Positions 6,413-10,386 of a DNA stretch of 10,386 bases are shown here, piece by piece (the stretch's first letter is position 1; each line of letters opens with the position of its first letter). The DNA lies in contig NZ_CAKPTN010000054.1 in assembly GCF_934190855.1 (NCBI RefSeq), positions 1-10,386 of the forward strand, given 5' to 3'. The position numbers and the translations under genes are program-made. The notes under the pieces are model-generated. The model saw nothing but the letters and a program-made list of their open reading frames with translations, had not been told where the DNA came from and ran no database searches. The DNA is from an uncultured Veillonella sp. GTDB lineage: Bacteria > Bacillota > Negativicutes > Veillonellales > Veillonellaceae.

Positions 6413-7015
6413 TTATTTCTTTTTAAACATCAAGTAAATGCAGTAAAGAACAAGACCGTATGTGATGATATCAAAGACTTGTAAGAATGGTACCATTTTA
6501 GAAATACGATTAAAACCATGAATATGGATATCTGCAGCAACTAATGCTACAAGATTTAAACGGTGTAACCAAATACCAACATTACGACCAGATGCAGTAA
6601 CTTTTCTAAGTTTTGGCGTTAAGAACGCAAGACCAGAAATCGTACCAATACCAAAGGAAGTAAGGGCTACATAGCCCCCCCACCAGCCAAGAACGGATTT
6701 GGCGGCTTTACCGAAATAGAGATATAAATGGAACGCAATAACAGCTACAGATGCAATACCTAATGCACGGTGAATCTTGAACATTTCACCTAAGTTATAA
6801 CGGCTTGTAAACCATTTAGGGCGAGTCGCTAAATAGGTCATAACAATCCATACACACCAAGGCACAAGACCTGTATAGACTTTATAGTTACCGAAAGCAC
6901 GACCACCTACTATGTAGCCCCACTCCAATAAACCGATCATAATTAAGGAGAATACTGCAATCCATATAAAGACATGGTAAATACTCTTATACTGTTTCGT
7001 TTCCACTTGATTCAT
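6413..7015 (-). CDS. ferric-reductase-like transmembrane (FRD) protein, putative bis-heme b; first paralog
   Basis: This 200-aa, six-helix membrane protein is paralogous to the one at 4123-4728. Identity is about 55% by eye, strongest in GLVPxxxW, ATxPKWF, the two heme helices and the C-terminal HGFxRxSKMVPFL stretch. The putative heme ligands are His82/His96 (HX13H) and His151/His164 (HX12H), plus His166. This is the same pattern as the oxidase/ferric reductase membrane domain. There is no cofactor domain for flavin or nicotinamide. The conserved basic and glycine-rich segment ahead of helix 2 (GGRAFGNYK) is unlike classic MsrQ as I know it, so the exact family stays open. The start is ATG 7015 with AGAGAGG upstream. 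It is transcribed alone, bounded by its own promoter region and a strong terminator. The nar operon lies just upstream on the same strand but ends in its own terminator. Confidence 0.75.
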   Translation of the reverse strand: MNQVETKQYKSIYHVFIWIAVFSLIMIGLLEWGYIVGGRAFGNYKVYTGLVPWCVWIVMTYLATRPKWFTSRYNLGEMFKIHRALGIASVAVIAFHLYLYFGKAAKSVLGWWGGYVALTSFGIGTISGLAFLTPKLRKVTASGRNVGIWLHRLNLVALVAADIHIHGFNRISKMVPFLQVFDIITYGLVLYCIYLMFKKK

Positions 7016-7117
7016 TGTAACCTCTCTAACATAATTCCTAAAACATCGAATTTACTTAATATATTTTATCATTTAAATCGAAATTTGTTGATTACTTTTA
7101 TTAGATAGGTAGTATCT

Positions 7118-7164
7118 ATTATAAGAATAATTCTAAGTTAAACCACATTTTATAATAATTCTAA
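7118..7164 (-). promoter_or_regulatory. -10 element with two PerR/Fur-like 7-1-7 palindromes upstream of the first FRD gene
   Basis: On the - strand a perfect TATAAT lies at 7123-7118, with no recognisable -35. Two related sites overlap or precede it: TTAGAATTATTCTTA (7136-7122) and TTAGAATTATTATAA (7164-7150). The second differs from the Bacillus PerR box TTATAATNATTATAA at one defined position. The first contains the perfect palindrome AGAATAATTCT. Both share TTAGAATTATT, 28 bp apart. A TAGATA-N5-TATCTA inverted repeat lies just downstream at 7102-7118. Confidence 0.4.
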
Positions 7165-7235
7165 TCTTAATACAGCCAAAAATATGCCCTCTACAGAGAA
7201 TAACAAGAAATACAACACAAAATAGATAAATAAAA

Positions 7236-7281
7236 AGCCCCTTGCAGTGGTTAGCATAGGCTTTCACCAATACAAAGGGCT
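7236..7281 (-). terminator. rho-independent terminator of the narGHJI operon
   Basis: The outer stem is AGCCCCTTG (7236-7244) with CAAAGGGCT (7273-7281), eight pairs plus one wobble. An imperfect inner stem (GTGGT with ACCA) follows. On the - strand it runs into TTTTTATTTATC. It lies about 70 bp after the narI stop. Confidence 0.8.
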
Positions 7282-7349
7282 AATGATTAATTTGTCATAT
7301 TATAAAGGGCATACAAATTAATTATGGTCCGAATTAATTATCGACCAAG

Positions 7350-8021
7350 TTATTTTTCATCTCGTTTACGATAAACGATAAACGGACGTGTTAAGTAGTT
7401 GAGTGGAGCACTCAAGCAGTGTACCAAACGGCTGAATGGGAAGATGATAGCCACTGCCATCCACGCAAACATGTGGAATTTAAACATAAATGGTACACCT
7501 TCCATCAAGGATGGATCCGGCATAAACGCTAATAGGCTACGGAACCAAGGGCCAATGGATACGCGGTAATCAAAGAAACCAGATGCATTAAGCAATGTAC
7601 CAGCCATACCACTGAAAATAGCTAATGTTAAGAACAAATATAACCATTTATCAAGGCGAGATGTGTTAACTTTCATAGCAGGCACAGTAAAACGGCGTTT
7701 CATCAAGAGCAAGAATCCTACGATAAAGATGAGACCCGCTACAGCCCCCATGTATAACGCACCTTGATGGTACATATGGTCATTAATACCAATAGCAGCA
7801 GTCCAAGTTTTAGGGATTAATACACCTACTACGTGACCACCGATAACGCATAGCAAACCAAAGTGGAACAATGGATTGGCAATACGCAATTGTTTTTTCT
7901 CTAAAAATTGACTCGATTTTGTAGTCCAGTTTCTTTCAAAATAAAAGAAACGAACCAAGGTACCTACGATTAAGAAGGTGAATGCGATGTAAGGCAAAGC
8001 GCCCCAAAGGAATAGATTCAT
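7350..8021 (-). CDS. narI: respiratory nitrate reductase gamma subunit (cytochrome b)
   Basis: This 223-aa, five-helix membrane subunit oxidises quinol on the outer side and passes electrons through two b hemes to NarH. His53, His63, His183 and His201 reproduce the spacing of the E. coli NarI heme ligands (His56, 66, 187, 205). The contexts are also conserved: FHFGLLCVIGGH and FKFHMFAWM with SRLVH. The length matches the family (about 225 aa). ATG 8021 overlaps the narJ stop in an ATGA arrangement, with GGAGGA nine bases upstream, so the two are translationally coupled. It is the last gene of the operon. Confidence 0.95.
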   Translation of the reverse strand: MNLFLWGALPYIAFTFLIVGTLVRFFYFERNWTTKSSQFLEKKQLRIANPLFHFGLLCVIGGHVVGVLIPKTWTAAIGINDHMYHQGALYMGAVAGLIFIVGFLLLMKRRFTVPAMKVNTSRLDKWLYLFLTLAIFSGMAGTLLNASGFFDYRVSIGPWFRSLLAFMPDPSLMEGVPFMFKFHMFAWMAVAIIFPFSRLVHCLSAPLNYLTRPFIVYRKRDEK

Positions 8022-8542
8022 CGTGCACCGTCCTCCAATCCATTTGCAACAGACAAGATAATATCAAACAAGAATGCATAAGGCAGTTTAGCCTCAATGA
8101 AGCGTTCTCTAATGTATTCCAATTTTGGCTTACAATAGTCGTAAATTTCTTTAGATTTATCTTCATCGATAACGGCACATAGCTCAAGAAGCGCTGGAAT
8201 ATAATCAGGCATTTCTTTTGGCAAATCATAGTCGTTTTCGAGGAAGAAAGCTTTAAATTTTACGAGTTCTTCCGCTTGTTCCCCTGTACCTTGTAACTCA
8301 TAAGTCGATAAATACATTGTTGTATTTTGACTGAAATCAAAGGTACGAACATATTGGTCTTCGAATTCTTTTTTATCGGATTCCTCTACATAGTCGAAGA
8401 ATTCTAATAAACCTTGGCGAAGTTGAGGATGCCCAACGGATTGGGCGTCCTCTCTCCATTCAGGTAACTCGTTATACCATTGTTCATCGGGATAGCGTAG
8501 AAGAAATGACGCAATAAGAGCGATTTTCTGAGCATCCTTCAT
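8018..8542 (-). CDS. narJ: nitrate reductase assembly chaperone (TorD/NarJ family)
   Basis: This 174-aa cytoplasmic, acidic, all-helical protein is not part of the final enzyme. It helps insert the molybdenum cofactor into NarG and attach NarGH to NarI. Family marks are the N-terminal LLRYPDEQWY stretch, the YVRTFDF segment and the YLSTYELQG region. It is shorter than E. coli NarJ (236 aa), as is common in Firmicutes. The start is ATG 8542, which shares one base with the narH stop (TAATG) and has AGGGGG nine bases upstream. TTG 8566 and ATG 8551 are in frame, but both lie in the narH 3' end, and ATG 8551 overlaps the ribosome site. Confidence 0.93.
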   Translation of the reverse strand: MKDAQKIALIASFLLRYPDEQWYNELPEWREDAQSVGHPQLRQGLLEFFDYVEESDKKEFEDQYVRTFDFSQNTTMYLSTYELQGTGEQAEELVKFKAFFLENDYDLPKEMPDYIPALLELCAVIDEDKSKEIYDYCKPKLEYIRERFIEAKLPYAFLFDIILSVANGLEDGAR

Positions 8543-9969
8543 TATTGACATCCCCCTGTTGGGCAAGCAAATCCGCGATTTTGTTGCATTTCTAGGCGAC
8601 CTTCGCGAGATACTTTAACATCAGATGGGATAACAAAACGATCATTGTATTTGGACAATGCCAATAATTTGTACATAGCATACATTTGATCTTCTGTTAA
8701 ATCCACATTGTGATCGATAGGACCGTCACCTGTTTCACGACGGCGCATATATTCACGCATGTCGAGAACACGTTGCAATGTACGAGCTAAAATTTCTGTA
8801 TTACCTGCTGTGAACAAATTAGCAAGGTATTGTACAGGCACGCGCATTTCATGTGCATCTGGTAAGTATACATCAGATGTTACACGTTGCAAGATTGGGC
8901 TGAGTGGTGGTACATACCATACCATTGGTAATGTACGGTACTCAGGGTGCAATGGCAATGCCACGCCCCATTCTTTTACAAGTTTATATACAGGAGATTT
9001 TTGAGCAGCTTTAATCCATGCTTCGGAGATACCTTCTGCACGAGCTGCTTTAATAACCTCAGGATCATGAGGATCTAAGATCAACTCAACTGTATTTTCG
9101 TAAATATCTTGTTCATTTTTTGTAGCTGCCATTTCTTCTACTTTGTCCATGTCGTAGAACACAACGCCTACGTAGCGCATACGACCTACACATGTTTCAG
9201 CACAAATTTGAGGCAACCCATTTTCCAAGCGTGGGTAACAGAATACGCATTTTTCAGCTTTATTAGTTTCCCAGTTATAGAAGATTTTTTTGTATGGGCA
9301 AGATGGAACACAATGTCTCCAACCACGGCATACATCTTGAGATACGAGAACTACACCATCTTCATCGCGTTTATAGATCGCACCAGATGGACATGCAGCT
9401 ACGCACGCAGGGTTCAAGCAGTGGTTACAAAGACGTGGTAAGTAGCGCATGAATACTTCTTCGTAATCAAATACGATATCTTGCCCCATCTTAGTCAAGT
9501 TCACGTCTGCACGAGCATGTTGTCCACCAGCCAAGTCATCATCCCAGTTAGGGCCCCAAGTAACTTCCATTTTTTGTTTCGTTACAAGGGAACGAGGACG
9601 AGCCACTGGTTGGTTATTTTTACGACCGCCATGAATCAATGTTTCATAGTCGTATGTCCAAGGCTCGAAATAATCCTTCAATTCTGGTTGTTCAGGATGG
9701 AAGAATAATTTCATCAAACGATTTGTTTTAGAACCTGTTGAAAGAGCTAAATTGCCAGAGCTATCTAGCGTCCAGCCGCCCTTCCATTTTTCTTGGTCTT
9801 CCCAATTTCGTGGATAACCTACACCTGGGCGAGTTTCCACGTTATTAAAGTACATATATTCCGCGCCTTCGCGGTTCGTCCATGTATTTTTACAAGTGAT
9901 AGAGCATGTATGACAGCCTAAGCACTTATCCAAATTTAGGACCATGGATACTTGAGCTTTAATCTTCAA
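8542..9969 (-). CDS. narH: respiratory nitrate reductase beta subunit (iron-sulfur protein)
   Basis: This 475-aa cytoplasmic electron-transfer subunit lies between NarI hemes and NarG. It carries four cluster motifs. They are Cys16/19/22/26 (CLGCHTCSITC), Cys181/184/189/193 (CNHCLNPACVAAC), Cys214/220/224 with Trp217 (CRGWRHCVPSC) and Cys241/244/256/260. Trp in place of the second Cys in the third group is the known sign of the single [3Fe-4S] cluster in NarH, leaving three [4Fe-4S]. The spacing equals that of E. coli NarH shifted by three residues. The start is TTG 9969, since this is the only in-frame start that fits the perfect AAGGAGGT site (9978-9985). It overlaps the narG end by 11 bp. 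The C terminus ends in GFACPTGGCQ. Confidence 0.96.
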   Translation of the reverse strand: MKIKAQVSMVLNLDKCLGCHTCSITCKNTWTNREGAEYMYFNNVETRPGVGYPRNWEDQEKWKGGWTLDSSGNLALSTGSKTNRLMKLFFHPEQPELKDYFEPWTYDYETLIHGGRKNNQPVARPRSLVTKQKMEVTWGPNWDDDLAGGQHARADVNLTKMGQDIVFDYEEVFMRYLPRLCNHCLNPACVAACPSGAIYKRDEDGVVLVSQDVCRGWRHCVPSCPYKKIFYNWETNKAEKCVFCYPRLENGLPQICAETCVGRMRYVGVVFYDMDKVEEMAATKNEQDIYENTVELILDPHDPEVIKAARAEGISEAWIKAAQKSPVYKLVKEWGVALPLHPEYRTLPMVWYVPPLSPILQRVTSDVYLPDAHEMRVPVQYLANLFTAGNTEILARTLQRVLDMREYMRRRETGDGPIDHNVDLTEDQMYAMYKLLALSKYNDRFVIPSDVKVSREGRLEMQQNRGFACPTGGCQ

Positions 9970-10386
9970 GCCAATCCACCTCCTTCAATTTACGAGCCAC
10001 AATTGTCATATCACGTTGGTTACCAGTTGGGCCATAGTAGTTAAAGCCATAGCTCAATTGACCGTAACCGCCGATCATGTGTGTCGGTTTCATGTGAATA
10101 TGAGTTGGTGCATTATGTGTACCACCGCGACGATCTTTCTTAACTTGCGTGCCAGGAACGTTGATGTGACGATCTTGGGAATGGTGCATGTAAGAAATAC
10201 CACGAGGAATACGAGGGGATACTACTGCACGAGCTGCTACAACACCGTTTTTGTTGAAAGCTTCTACCCAGTCATTATCTGTAACGCCGATTTCTGCTGC
10301 ATCGTCTTCGTTGAGCCAAATTGTTTGACCACCACGGAACAATGTCAACATTTGTTGGCTATCGAAATACATACTATGTGTAGACC
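9959..10386 (-). CDS. narG: respiratory nitrate reductase alpha subunit, C-terminal part (5' end outside window)
   Basis: The last 142 codons plus stop of the molybdenum-containing catalytic subunit are present. The full protein is about 1,200 aa, so the window edge removes most of it, including the FeS and most cofactor-binding regions. The visible part is the C-terminal domain. It shows the MLTLFRGG, IWLNEDDAAEIGVTDNDWVE, ARAVVSPRIPRG, HHSQDRHINVPG and KPTHMIGGYGQLSYGFNYYG stretches, all conserved with E. coli NarG. The frame is open through the right edge beyond ATG 10372, which is internal. It is the first gene of narGHJI, and the operon promoter is not in the window. Confidence 0.96.
   Translation of the reverse strand, partial: STHSMYFDSQQMLTLFRGGQTIWLNEDDAAEIGVTDNDWVEAFNKNGVVAARAVVSPRIPRGISYMHHSQDRHINVPGTQVKKDRRGGTHNAPTHIHMKPTHMIGGYGQLSYGFNYYGPTGNQRDMTIVARKLKEVDWLED
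9978..9985 (-). promoter_or_regulatory. perfect Shine-Dalgarno that decides the narH TTG start
   Basis: On the - strand AAGGAGGT ends nine bases (counted from GGAGG) before TTG 9969. The other nearby TTG, four bases upstream, is out of frame and runs into TGA. The site lies inside the narG coding end, coupling narH translation to narG. Confidence 0.8.

Larger units (their letters stand above)
7016..7349. other. 334-bp intergenic region between narI and the first FRD gene
   Basis: No credible coding sequence was found. The left half (7016-7170) is very AT-rich and holds the ribosome site and candidate promoter/operators of the FRD gene. The right half holds the nar terminator (7236-7281). A direct repeat of AATTAATTAT-G/C-G-T/A-CC (7316-7330 and 7332-7346) lies just past the narI stop and has no evident role. 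Confidence 0.7.

Noticed and set aside
4123..7015. MsrPQ methionine-sulfoxide reductase system
   Set aside because: No molybdoenzyme msrP lies nearby, and two paralogs flanking a porin do not fit that operon. MsrQ-like chemistry cannot be fully excluded.
7316..7346. Direct repeat after narI as an attachment or insertion site
   Set aside because: The two 15-bp copies are only 1 bp apart, AT-rich and unaccompanied by any integrase or transposase gene.
5881..9708. Open frames on the + strand opposite ompM, narJ and narH, and - strand frames at 531-731 and 7936-8229
   Set aside because: They are shadows of strongly conserved genes, have no ribosome sites, and give low-complexity or Cys/Ser/Thr-rich translations without recognisable domains.

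Overview
The window looks like a piece of a Veillonella or close Negativicutes (diderm Firmicutes) chromosome. The evidence is AT-rich DNA with strong Gram-positive-type Shine-Dalgarno sites, an OmpM-type outer-membrane porin carrying an S-layer-homology (SLH) domain, and a narGHJI nitrate reductase operon. The genus is inferred from gene content and not proven.

Left part (1-1530), + strand: the 3' two thirds of a YeiH/UPF0324 membrane transporter gene, a structured intergenic segment with a hairpin, and a LysE/RhtB-family exporter gene. These end at a symmetric bidirectional terminator. Middle-left (1539-3833), - strand: an MdtG-like MFS efflux pump and, downstream of it, a LysR-type regulator with its own good sigma-A promoter. 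The 3' end of the MFS gene is tandemly repeated with a 34-bp period across the gap towards the LysR gene.

Centre (4123-7015), - strand: two paralogous six-helix proteins of about 200 aa flank the ompM gene, in transcription order FRD protein, OmpM, FRD protein. Both carry the bis-heme His spacing of the ferric-reductase/NADPH-oxidase transmembrane domain (HX13H and HX12H) but have no flavin or NAD(P)H domain. A Fur-box-like sequence overlaps the candidate ompM promoter. Two PerR/Fur-like 7-1-7 palindromes lie upstream of the first FRD gene. This suggests a metal-responsive envelope and redox locus.

Right part (7236-10386), - strand: the translationally coupled narG(partial)-narH-narJ-narI operon ends in a long hairpin terminator. 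It encodes the membrane-bound respiratory nitrate reductase: NarG is the molybdenum catalytic subunit, NarH the iron-sulfur electron wire, NarI the quinol-oxidising cytochrome b and NarJ the assembly chaperone. All cluster and heme ligands visible in NarH and NarI are intact. No tRNA, rRNA, CRISPR array, insertion sequence or phage gene was seen.
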